64,000 bases of DNA from Tistrella mobilis KA081020-065 (GTDB lineage: Bacteria > Pseudomonadota > Alphaproteobacteria > Tistrellales > Tistrellaceae). The first letter of the stretch is position 1; every line of letters starts with the position of its first letter. Both the position numbers and the translations under genes were made by a program. The stretch lies in the NCBI RefSeq assembly GCF_000264455.2, contig NC_017958.1, forward strand, positions 310,001 through 374,000, in the 5' to 3' direction. Shown here piece by piece: positions 33,422 through 41,263 of the stretch. The notes beneath the pieces are model-generated. The model searched no databases. It was not told the DNA's origin and saw only the letters and a list, made by a program, of their open reading frames with translations.

Positions 33422-35497
33422 ATGTCCGTCGACACCTTTCCCCCCCACCCCGCCGCACCCCGCCGCCCGCGCCTTGCCGCCCGCATCGTCGAGGCGGCGG
33501 ACGGCATCGCTCTCGACCGCGGCGGCACGCGCTTCCATCTGGAGGCCGGGGGCGTGGATGCCCCGGCGCTGGGCCGGGTGCTGCGCCTGATCGATGGCGG
33601 TCGCGATGCCGAGGCGCTGGAGCGCGAGGCCGGGGGCGCCGACATGCCCCGGCTGATCCGCGACCTCGCCGCCTTCGACCTGGTCGACGAAGCGGCCCCG
33701 CCGGCCGCCCGGTCGGGCCGGGCCGCCCTGTTCGCGATCGAGGACCGGACCAACCGCCTGCTCTTCACCCGGCTCTATCGCAACCGGTTCTGGCGGGCGA
33801 TGCTCGACGATCCCCATGCCGTGCCCGAGCGCGTCTTCCATGGGATGGCGATCGAGAACTACCACTTCCTGTTCCGCGAAAGCTGGTTCGACAGCCCGGT
33901 CCTGGCCTGGACCGGCAGCACGCCCGCGCGGGTGGCGATGAACCGCTTCTACGGCGAAGAGGTCGGCCATGACGAGCTGATCCTGAAGGCGCTGGAGGCC
34001 GTGGGGCTCGACCGCGAAATCCTGGCCCGCACCGTGCCGCTGCCCGAGACGATGGCGCTTGCCAATGCGCTGTCGCACTGGGCCCGGACCGACCCGATCC
34101 TGTTCTTCGCGACGCTCGGCGTGCTGGAAGGCCGGGACATCGACGTCGACAGCTTCGTGCGCGCGGCCGAGCGCCGCGGCATGGACGAGGCCTTCATCGG
34201 CCCGATCCGTGCCCATGCCGGCATCAACATGAACGGCGGCCACGGCCTGCTCACCCGCGAGATCTTCGATGCGCTCGACGGCATCGGCGAGGACGAGCTC
34301 GGCCGGGTGATCGACGGGCTCGACCTGTTCGTCGAGCTGTATGACGATTTCTACGGCGCGATCCTCGATCACTATGCCGTGCCGGGCGACCGGGTGCGGC
34401 GGGTGGAGGGCTTCGCCCCCGATACCGGGCTGCCGGCGATCGCGGGCAACGTCACCACCGATCCCTCGGCGCCCGAGGCGGCGGTGCCGCGCCGGCCGAA
34501 ACTCAGGGACGGTGTCGGCGTGGCGATCGAGCCCGCCTCCATCCGCCTGGATTACGGCGATCAGGGCTGTGCGATCGACATCCTGCCGGAAGGGCTGGAC
34601 GAGGCGCGCCGGCTGATGGCCGCCCTCGCCGCGGGTGCCCCGCGGGCGCAGCTGGCGGCCGTGGCCCCCGGTTTCGGCGCCGCGGGTGTGGGCGAAATCC
34701 TGCAGGCGCTGGACGGGCTGGGCCTGCTGGAAGACGCCGATCCCGGCATCGCCCATGGCGTGTCGGGCGCCCAGGCGATGCGCGAGCTGCGCCGCTTCGT
34801 CGCCGCCGCCGAGGCGCGGATCTGCACCGGTGCCCTGGGCCGGGCCTTCGCCGAAGGCAGCGCCTCACGCGCGCAGCTGATCGGCTATGCGATCGAATAT
34901 CATCAGGTGGTGCGGATGGGCCCGCGGGCGGTCGCCCCGGCGCTCGGCCATGCCGGATCGCCGGCCCGAACCCGGCTGCTGGAAGGCTTCCTCGCCGAAG
35001 AGGTCGGCCACGACCGCACCCTCGCCGATGCCCTGGCCGCGGTCGGCATCGACGAGGATCTGCTCGACCGGCTGGTGCCGCTGCCCGAGACTTTTGCGCT
35101 CACCTCGACGCTGGCGGTGCTCGCCGCCCAGGATCCGGTCTCGTTCGAGGCCCTGCTCTTCCTGTTCGAGCGGCCGGCGCAGCGGTTCCACGATCTGCTG
35201 GTCGATCACGCCCGGGCGCTCGACATGCCCGAAGGCTTCTGGTCGCCGCTGGTCTGGCATGCCGGGCTGAACGACGAAGGTGCGCATGGCGACATCTCGT
35301 CCCGCCTGATGGGCTTGCGTGATTTCGTCGGCCGGGAGCAGACTCTGGTGACGCTGAAGGCGGCCGTCACCCTGCTCGAAGCCTTCGACCGGCTGGAGCG
35401 CCGTATTCTCGGCCATTACGGGCCGGGTGCCGACCCGATCCCGGCCCTGCGCCTGCCGCTTTCGATGACCGCCACCCGCGGAGAGCCTGCCCGATGA
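33422..35497 (+). CDS. Tandem haem-oxygenase-like diiron (HDO/PqqC-like) protein, two modules
   Basis: A 691-residue protein of two related halves. Each half begins with a small alpha/beta domain of about 70 residues (FHLEAGGVDAPALGRVLRLI, then LIRDLAAFDLVDEA) that looks like the winged-helix or recognition domain seen in peptide-modifying enzymes. An all-helical HDO domain follows. Shared motifs are E-x-YH (145-148) or EYH (492-494), EEVGH (179-183 and 526-530), an isolated Glu in VLEGRD or LFERPA, and H-x3-N-x4-H (265-274 and 613-622), a plausible diiron ligand set. PLPET follows EEVGH in both. It starts 38 bases after the ThDP gene and overlaps the next gene (ATGA). Annotation pipelines would call it iron-containing redox enzyme; the reaction is unknown. 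Confidence 0.78.
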   Translation: MSVDTFPPHPAAPRRPRLAARIVEAADGIALDRGGTRFHLEAGGVDAPALGRVLRLIDGGRDAEALEREAGGADMPRLIRDLAAFDLVDEAAPPAARSGRAALFAIEDRTNRLLFTRLYRNRFWRAMLDDPHAVPERVFHGMAIENYHFLFRESWFDSPVLAWTGSTPARVAMNRFYGEEVGHDELILKALEAVGLDREILARTVPLPETMALANALSHWARTDPILFFATLGVLEGRDIDVDSFVRAAERRGMDEAFIGPIRAHAGINMNGGHGLLTREIFDALDGIGEDELGRVIDGLDLFVELYDDFYGAILDHYAVPGDRVRRVEGFAPDTGLPAIAGNVTTDPSAPEAAVPRRPKLRDGVGVAIEPASIRLDYGDQGCAIDILPEGLDEARRLMAALAAGAPRAQLAAVAPGFGAAGVGEILQALDGLGLLEDADPGIAHGVSGAQAMRELRRFVAAAEARICTGALGRAFAEGSASRAQLIGYAIEYHQVVRMGPRAVAPALGHAGSPARTRLLEGFLAEEVGHDRTLADALAAVGIDEDLLDRLVPLPETFALTSTLAVLAAQDPVSFEALLFLFERPAQRFHDLLVDHARALDMPEGFWSPLVWHAGLNDEGAHGDISSRLMGLRDFVGREQTLVTLKAAVTLLEAFDRLERRILGHYGPGADPIPALRLPLSMTATRGEPAR

Positions 35498-37092
35498 CCG
35501 CGCCCGCCGCCCCCTTCTCCTCTGAGAGCGTCCCCGTCTCCCCCGCGAGCGTCCCCTTCTCCCCCTGGAGCCTCGGCGCCTATCGACGGCCGCGGCTGGC
35601 GGTGCTGCGAATCGATCCCCGCAGCCCCGACACCCTCGCCCTGGTCCATGACGGCGGCGTGACCGAACTCGACGTCACCGGCATCGGTGCGGCCGACCTC
35701 GCCGCCCGGCTCGACCGGCTGCGCGATGCGGCGGCGGGGGACTGGGCTGCGATACGCAGCGCCTCGGCGGCCCGCGCACAGCGGCGTGCGGCGGGCGCCG
35801 ACCCGGATCCCGACGGGCTGGTCGATCTTCTGGACGGGCTCGACCGGCTGGGGCTGATCGCCGAAACCGATGACGGCCACGATGTTCTGGTCGCCGATCA
35901 CGCCCGGCTGGATGCAGCCCTCGACCGCGCAGCAGGCTGGATCGCCGCCGGGCGGCGCGAGATCGGCGGGCTCGACCACACCGCCATGCTGGATCTTGCC
36001 CGCAGCCTGCTCGACCGCATCCGCGATCTGATCGCCGGCGGCGGCCAGGCGGGCCCCTTCGCCCCGCCGCCGGAGCTGCCGCAGGGCGCCGGCTTCCATG
36101 CCACCATCCTGCGGCTGCTGGTCGAAGCCTGGGCGGTGACCGCGCCGTTAAGCCTGGTCGCCACCGGGCGCCTGCTCGCCCGGCTGACCGGCACCGAGGC
36201 ACGGTTCTCGGCCCCACCCGGCTGTCTTTATGACATCACGGAAGCCGAATGCCATCTGGGGGTGGCGGCAACCACGCTGATCCTGGCGGGCCTGCCCGGG
36301 GCCGAACGCCGGGCGCTGCCTCCCCCGGGGATCCCGATCCCCGAAACCGGCATCGGCCTGATCCTCACCGCCGAGGCGATGACCCCGGGCCTGCTCTCCG
36401 CCATCGGCGACGACCGGATCGGGGCGCTGCTGGCCGGCCGGGATGCCGGCATCGCAACCGCGATCGCGCGCGGCGTCTATCTGGCGCAGTACCATGTTTC
36501 GGCACGGATCACCGACATCTTCCTACCGGCAATGCGCATGGCGCTGCGCCCGGGACTGCGCGGCCGCATGCGGCGTTATCATGTCGAGGAAAGCGGCCAT
36601 GAAGCCCATGAGCTGGAGGCCTGTCGCCGGCTGGGGCTCGATGCCGACGCGGTGATCGACGGTCTGCCGCTGCCGCCCTTCACGGCCTATGTCGACCTGC
36701 TGGGCCTGATCGCCGATCGTGCACCCGCCGCCTTCCCGGCGGTGCTGATCGTGACCGAAGGCCTGCCCGGCCGGCCCAATCCGATGAACGGCCGGCTGGC
36801 CGCCGCCGGCATCACCGCCGCAGAGGATGCCGAGGTCCGCGCCCATGAGCAGATCAATATCGGCCTCGACCACACCACCATGCCCCGCCGGCTGGGTGCC
36901 GAAATCCCGCATCTGGGCCGCGACGATGCCCGCCGGGCGCTGGATCTTTATGCGCTGATGGTGGAGCTGAACGCCCGCGCGCTGGGCTGGCTCGCCGCCT
37001 TCCATGGCGACCCGGCCCGCCGCCCCGTCCCCGACTGGCTGCCGGTACCGGCACGGGATCTGGCCGACTGGGCCCGCGACGGCCTGGTCTGA
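35494..37092 (+). CDS. HDO-domain protein with divergent N-terminal region, third module of the cluster
   Basis: A 532-residue protein, translationally coupled to the tandem HDO gene. The first 120 residues carry a small domain like that of the partner (RLAVLRIDPRSPD, DLLDGLDRLGLIAETDD). Residues 130-320 are helical, with no clear family. Residues 325-500 form an HDO domain with QYH at 332-334, EESGH at 365-369, Glu in IVTEGLPG and H-x3-N-x4-H at 451-460 (HEQINIGLDH). The set parallels both modules of the previous gene. Also PLPPF replaces PLPET. It probably acts with the partner as a heteromeric oxidase. Last gene of the operon. Confidence 0.72.
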   Translation: MTAPAAPFSSESVPVSPASVPFSPWSLGAYRRPRLAVLRIDPRSPDTLALVHDGGVTELDVTGIGAADLAARLDRLRDAAAGDWAAIRSASAARAQRRAAGADPDPDGLVDLLDGLDRLGLIAETDDGHDVLVADHARLDAALDRAAGWIAAGRREIGGLDHTAMLDLARSLLDRIRDLIAGGGQAGPFAPPPELPQGAGFHATILRLLVEAWAVTAPLSLVATGRLLARLTGTEARFSAPPGCLYDITEAECHLGVAATTLILAGLPGAERRALPPPGIPIPETGIGLILTAEAMTPGLLSAIGDDRIGALLAGRDAGIATAIARGVYLAQYHVSARITDIFLPAMRMALRPGLRGRMRRYHVEESGHEAHELEACRRLGLDADAVIDGLPLPPFTAYVDLLGLIADRAPAAFPAVLIVTEGLPGRPNPMNGRLAAAGITAAEDAEVRAHEQINIGLDHTTMPRRLGAEIPHLGRDDARRALDLYALMVELNARALGWLAAFHGDPARRPVPDWLPVPARDLADWARDGLV

Positions 37093-37113
37093 CGGGGGTC
37101 AATCCGGCAGCGG

Positions 37114-37521
37114 TCAGCGGGATGACGATGCCGGCGCTGCTCTTGGAAGATCCGTCTCGCCGAAGTCATTGCCCTTAAAAAGCAAAGGCTCTGCCATGTC
37201 CTTCGCCAGGGCATAAGCAAAACAATCACCATAATTGAGACCCGCCTTGTGGCGTCCTTTTCCGAAATTCAGAAATGCCAGACGAGCAAGATGCCCCTGC
37301 TCCACAGTCACCGGCTCGATCACAATGCCTGCCCGGCGAATGAAGAGATCAGCCTGCTGCATTCCCGTCGAGCCAAGCTGCTTATCGATCACCATCGACA
37401 ACTCAAGATAATTGGCGACGCTCATTCGACAGATATCGGCATCATGTATAAAATTCACAAAGGCCTCGGCCTCCGCCTCTCGATAAAGAATCGCGACCAT
37501 TGCGGAGGTATCCACAATCAT
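37114..37521 (-). CDS. vapC: VapC-family PIN-domain toxin
   Basis: A 135-residue PIN ribonuclease: acidic residues Asp4 (IVDTSA), Glu40 (YLELSM), Asp99 (NYGDCFAYALA) and Asp119 (KGNDFGETD) form the metal site expected of VapC toxins, which cleave tRNA or rRNA. The start overlaps the antitoxin stop by ATGA, typical of coupled TA pairs. Codon use and lower GC compared with neighbours suggest a mobile origin. It is convergent with the HDO operon, 21 bases apart. Confidence 0.92.
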   Translation of the reverse strand: MIVDTSAMVAILYREAEAEAFVNFIHDADICRMSVANYLELSMVIDKQLGSTGMQQADLFIRRAGIVIEPVTVEQGHLARLAFLNFGKGRHKAGLNYGDCFAYALAKDMAEPLLFKGNDFGETDLPRAAPASSSR

Positions 37522-37766
37522 TTCGGCAGCCCACGTTCATCGTAAAGCAAATCGCCATGTTCAAGATATGGGCGCTTTACGTGGGCTGCAGCATGATCTG
37601 CAATGGCAAGAAGCTCCTCGACGCTCGCCTTGGCGGAGGGCTGTCGGAGCCGTGCGTAGCGCTCGCGCAGGGCTTCCGTCACCACGCGGCTCATGCTTTG
37701 GCCGGTCGCATCGGCAATAGCCTGCGCCAGACGCCGGGCTTCCGGATCTTTGACGTTCAGGCTCAT
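37518..37766 (-). CDS. vapB: VapB-family antitoxin
   Basis: An 82-residue antitoxin of the Rv0623/VapB (PF07704-like) type. The N-terminal MSLNVKDPEARRLAQAIADA and QSMSRVVTEALRERY form a ribbon-helix-helix DNA-binding domain, and the C-terminal tail (DLLYDERGLPK) would wrap the toxin. The frame is open further upstream, but the ATG at 37766 gives the canonical N-terminus. It should autoregulate the vapBC promoter located between it and 37875. Confidence 0.9.
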   Translation of the reverse strand: MSLNVKDPEARRLAQAIADATGQSMSRVVTEALRERYARLRQPSAKASVEELLAIADHAAAHVKRPYLEHGDLLYDERGLPK

Positions 37767-37875
37767 GACATCCCCCTGTTTCGCAGACTGGCCGCCTTCC
37801 GGCCTCAGTTTACCCCTCCATAGATGGGGCGGATAGGCTGTAACCGCCAGATTCTCGGGGCGCGGGGCCGACAGG

Positions 37876-39150
37876 TCACATGACCAGAATTGCCCTGAAA
37901 TCATTCACATTCGTCCGCGTCGCCCCGGTCACGATCCGGGTGTCCAGCCGGGCGAACAGGGTGTGGGCGTCGTTGCGGGCCAGCATCTCCGCCGGGTCGA
38001 GGCCGAGCGCGCGGCAGCGGGAGAGCGTATCGGGGCCGATGATGGCACCCGCCACCGGCTCGGCGCCGTCGATGCCGTCGGTATCGGCGGCCAGGGCGTG
38101 GATGCCGGGCGCGCCGCCCAGCGCCAGGGCAAGCGCCAGCAGGAATTCGACATTGCGGCCGCCGCGTCCGTCGCCGCGCACGGTGACGGTGGTCTCACCG
38201 CCCGAGAGCAGGACCGCGGGGGCCCGGACCGGCTGGCCATGGGCGCGGGCCGAGAGCGCCATGCCGGCCATGACGCGGGCAACCTCGCGGGCCTCGCCCT
38301 CGATCCGGTCGCCCAGCACCAGGGGGGTGAGGCCAAGGCGGGCCGCTTCTGCCGCCGCAGCTTCCAGCGCCAGCATCGGGGTTGCGATCATGTGATAGCG
38401 GGCCTGATCGAAGACCGGATCGCCGGGTTTCGGGGTCTCGTTGGCGGGGTCGGCGAGCGCCCGGGCGACGCTGTCAGGGGGCGTGATTCCCCAATCCGCC
38501 AGCACCCGCCCGGCATCGGCAAGCGTGGTGGGGTCGGGCACGGTCGGCCCCGAGGCGATGGTCGCCGGATCGTCGCCGGCCACATCGGAAATCGCCAGCG
38601 TCACGACCCGTGCCGGCGCCGCCGCGGCCGCCAGCCGGCCGCCCTTGATCGCCGAGAGATGCCGGCGGACGGTGTTCATCGCCCCGATCGGCGCGCCCGA
38701 AGCCAGCAGCGCCCGGGTCACCGCCCGCTTGTCGTCGAGCGGTACTCCCGCCACCGGTGCCGCGGCGAGCGCCGAGCCGCCGCCCGAGATCAGGGCCAGC
38801 AGCAGATCGTCGGGGCCGAGGCCGCGCGCCAGATCGATCAACGCCGCACTCGCCCGCCGCCCGGCCTCGTCCGGCACCGGATGGGCGGCTTCGACCACGC
38901 GGATATGCCGCGTCTCAAGTCCATGGCCATAGGGCACGATCACCAGCCCCTCGGGCCGCATCGGCCAGTCGGCGGTCAGCTCGTCCACCGCCGCCGCCAT
39001 GGTCGCCCCGGCCTTGCCCGCGCCCAGCACCATCAGCCGCCCCCTGGGCGACGCCGGCATATGCGGGGCAAGCAGCGCCGCCGAGGGGCGGCTGGCGGCC
39101 AGACCGATGTCGAACAGGCGCCGGAGCAGGGTTTCGGGGGCGAGGGTCAT
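37876..39150 (-). CDS. Glycerate 2-kinase (GckA/TtuD, DUF4147-MOFRL)
   Basis: A 424-residue kinase that phosphorylates D-glycerate at C2 with ATP. The N-terminal DUF4147 domain has VLGAGKAGATMAAAVDEL and LLALISGGGSALAAAPVAGV; the C-terminal MOFRL domain has VLLSGGETTVTVRGDGRGGR followed by NVEFLLALALAL and ADTDGIDG. Start at 39150 gives the normal N-terminus MTLAPETLLRRLFDIGLAA; the longer open frame is noise. It is divergent from the creatininase gene. Confidence 0.92.
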   Translation of the reverse strand: MTLAPETLLRRLFDIGLAASRPSAALLAPHMPASPRGRLMVLGAGKAGATMAAAVDELTADWPMRPEGLVIVPYGHGLETRHIRVVEAAHPVPDEAGRRASAALIDLARGLGPDDLLLALISGGGSALAAAPVAGVPLDDKRAVTRALLASGAPIGAMNTVRRHLSAIKGGRLAAAAAPARVVTLAISDVAGDDPATIASGPTVPDPTTLADAGRVLADWGITPPDSVARALADPANETPKPGDPVFDQARYHMIATPMLALEAAAAEAARLGLTPLVLGDRIEGEAREVARVMAGMALSARAHGQPVRAPAVLLSGGETTVTVRGDGRGGRNVEFLLALALALGGAPGIHALAADTDGIDGAEPVAGAIIGPDTLSRCRALGLDPAEMLARNDAHTLFARLDTRIVTGATRTNVNDFRAILVM

Positions 39151-39349
39151 GGGCGGCGGATCCGTCTGGTCAGGGGAAGAGGCGGCGCGAAGATCGTGAC
39201 CGGAGGTCGCACGGCTTGGCAAGTCCTGCAGGACGGGCCATTCTTGTGGCGCACGCGCACCCCTCCCCCTCCGGTGGCTGGCCGGCCACCCATCAAGGGT
39301 AGGGCCGGCCGTCGTCCAGAGATCCGATTCGTCGAGAGATCCGCATCCG

Positions 39350-40093
39350 ATGATCCCGTCACGACAGCGCCTGCCCCATCTGACCGCCACCGCGCCGCTG
39401 GCCGCGATCCTGCCGGTGGGGTCGTTCGAACAGCACGGCCCCCATCTGCCGATGACCACCGACACGCTGATCGCCGGTGCCGTCGCCGCCGCGATCCACG
39501 ACGCCCTGCCGGCGGACATGGCCGCCGCCACGCTGGTGCTGCCGCCACTGCCGGTCAGCTGTTCCCAGGAACATGCGGGCTTCCCCGGCGCCGTCTGGGT
39601 TGGTGCCCGCGCGCTTGCGGGTTTCGTGGAAGATCTGGCGGCGAGCCTGCGCCATCAGGGCATCGGCGTGTTCGCCATCGTCAACGCCCATGGCGGCAAT
39701 TACGTGCTGGCCAATCTGGTCCAGGAACTGAACCTGACCGCCCATCCCCGCACCCTGCTGCTGCCCGGCCGCGACCATTGGGCAGAGGCCCTGCAGGCGG
39801 CCGGCATCGCCCGCAGCCTGTCGGAAGACATGCATGCGGGCGAAATCGAGACCTCGATCCTGCTCGCCGCCGCCCCCGATGCCGTTGCACTGCCCCTGCC
39901 CGCCGCCGATGGCGCGCGCGAGCGGCCGCGGCTGACCGAGCTGGGCATGGCCGCCTATACCCGCAGCGGCGTGATCGGCGATCCCTCTGCCGCCACGGCA
40001 GAGAAGGGCCGTGCCCTGCTCGCCGCCCTGGGGGCGACCGGCGCGACCGAGATCGTGCGCGCCGCGGTCATCGTCGCAGGCGACGACAGCTGA
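39350..40093 (+). CDS. Creatininase family protein
   Basis: A 247-residue metalloamidase. Metal ligands are visible: Glu in VGSFEQHGPHLPMTTDT with His and Asp nearby, the HGGN in VNAHGGNYVL, and Glu in EDMHAGEIETS. The family includes creatinine amidohydrolase, MftE peptidase of mycofactocin and FAPy deformylase. Here no mycofactocin genes accompany it; the next gene encodes an N-formylglutamate amidohydrolase-like protein, so a role in amide nitrogen catabolism is inferred. Confidence 0.9.
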   Translation: MIPSRQRLPHLTATAPLAAILPVGSFEQHGPHLPMTTDTLIAGAVAAAIHDALPADMAAATLVLPPLPVSCSQEHAGFPGAVWVGARALAGFVEDLAASLRHQGIGVFAIVNAHGGNYVLANLVQELNLTAHPRTLLLPGRDHWAEALQAAGIARSLSEDMHAGEIETSILLAAAPDAVALPLPAADGARERPRLTELGMAAYTRSGVIGDPSAATAEKGRALLAALGATGATEIVRAAVIVAGDDS

Positions 40094-40105
40094 GGCAGGC
40101 CGGAT

Positions 40106-40867
40106 TTGACCGTCCCCTTCACGCCCGCCCCCTTCACGCCCGAGTTGATCCGCCCCGAGGCCCACGCCCGGGTGATCTTCCTCTGCGATCACGCCAGCAA
40201 CCACATCCCGCCCGAATATCAGGGGCTGGGCCTGGATCCGGCCGTGCTGGGCCTGCATGTCGCCTGGGATATCGGGGCGGCAGAGGTGACGCGCCGCCTG
40301 GCCGGTGCCTTCAACGCCCCTGCGGTGCTGACCACGGTCTCGCGGCTGGTGCTGGACGTGAACCGCTTCCTGGATGATCCGGCCTCGATGCCCGGCCGCT
40401 CCGACGGAATCGAGGTGCCGGGCAACCGCGGGGCCGATCCGGCTGAGCATCAGGCGCGGGCCGCACGGATCTTCCACCCCTATCACACCGCGGTCGACCG
40501 CCGGATCACCGCCCTGGTCGCCGCCGGGCTGCATCCGGCAGTGGTCTCGGTCCATTCCTGCACCGACCGGATGGGCGGGCAGCATCGCCCCTGGCATGTG
40601 GGTGTGCTCCATGCCCGCAACGACCGGCTGGCGATGCCGCTGCTCCGCCATCTGCGCGGCGTGCCCGAGCTGGTGGTGGGTGACAACCAGCCCTATTCGC
40701 TGAAGACGATGCGCGGCTACACCACCGACATCCATGCCGAGCGCCGCGGCCTGCCCTATGTGGCGCTGGAGATCCGCCAGGATCTGATCGTGACCCCGGC
40801 GGGTGCTGCGGTCATGGCCGGACTGATCGCCGCCGCCCTTTCAGCGGCGATCGCCGGGCTGGACTGA
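40106..40867 (+). CDS. N-formylglutamate amidohydrolase family protein
   Basis: A 253-residue zinc hydrolase. Family segments are VIFLCDHASNHIPPEYQGLG near 23, LHVAWDIGAAEV, TVSRLVLDVNR with the conserved NR pair, and VVSVHSCTD. The start is TTG at 40106, twelve bases after the creatininase stop, since no ATG fits. The sequence begins with a duplicated PFTPAPFTPE. It is more like the stand-alone HutG-type subfamily used beside amidases than the histidine-pathway enzyme, as no hut genes are near. Confidence 0.88.
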   Translation: MTVPFTPAPFTPELIRPEAHARVIFLCDHASNHIPPEYQGLGLDPAVLGLHVAWDIGAAEVTRRLAGAFNAPAVLTTVSRLVLDVNRFLDDPASMPGRSDGIEVPGNRGADPAEHQARAARIFHPYHTAVDRRITALVAAGLHPAVVSVHSCTDRMGGQHRPWHVGVLHARNDRLAMPLLRHLRGVPELVVGDNQPYSLKTMRGYTTDIHAERRGLPYVALEIRQDLIVTPAGAAVMAGLIAAALSAAIAGLD

Positions 40868-40919
40868 TCGGCCTCGGCGCCCCACATTCCCCGTCTCCCG
40901 TGTGATGAGGACCAGCCAG

Positions 40920-41222
40920 ATGACCGATACCCGCACCGAACTCGAAGCCGCCGTCTTCCGCCGCCTGGTCCAGCATCTGCGCGACCGGCCGGAGGTGCAG
41001 AACATCGATCTGATGAACCTGGCCGGCTTCTGCCGCAACTGCCTGTCGAACTGGTATGCCGATGCCGCGGCCGAAAAGGGCGAGCCGATCGACAAGGAAG
41101 CGGCGCGCGAGTTGGTCTATGGCATGCCCTATGCCGAATGGAAGGCCCGCCACCAGACCGAGGCGACGCCCGAACAGCAGGCGGCCTTCGCCGCGAAACA
41201 GGCGGCGGCGCACAAGGCCTGA
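40920..41222 (+). CDS. DUF1244 protein
   Basis: A 100-residue protein with the DUF1244 core: AVFRRLVQHLRDRPEVQNID, then LMNLAGFCRNCLSNWY with two conserved cysteines, and LVYGMPYAEWKARHQ. The family is common in proteobacteria, has a helical fold with a likely metal site, and no known function. The ATG at 40920 matches the family N-terminus better than 40902. It may be co-transcribed with the amidohydrolases. A hairpin follows. Confidence 0.9.
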   Translation: MTDTRTELEAAVFRRLVQHLRDRPEVQNIDLMNLAGFCRNCLSNWYADAAAEKGEPIDKEAARELVYGMPYAEWKARHQTEATPEQQAAFAAKQAAAHKA

Positions 41223-41236
41223 GGGGCACACAAGGG

Positions 41237-41263
41237 CTGACGCCGACCGCGGTCCGGCGTCAG
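41237..41263. terminator. Hairpin between DUF1244 and YtcJ-type amidohydrolase genes
   Basis: A 9-bp stem CTGACGCCG / CGGCGTCAG (41237-41245, 41255-41263) encloses a self-complementary ACCGCGGT. It lies between two convergent stop codons and can serve both directions. Confidence 0.5.

Noticed and set aside
39150-39349. The upstream extension of the glycerate kinase frame to 39531.
   Set aside because: The extension overlaps the divergent creatininase gene and has no family similarity; the start at 39150 gives the normal N-terminus.
39350-40093. Creatininase-family gene as MftE of a mycofactocin cluster.
   Set aside because: None of the mycofactocin genes (mftA-D) lie nearby; the neighbour is an N-formylglutamate amidohydrolase.
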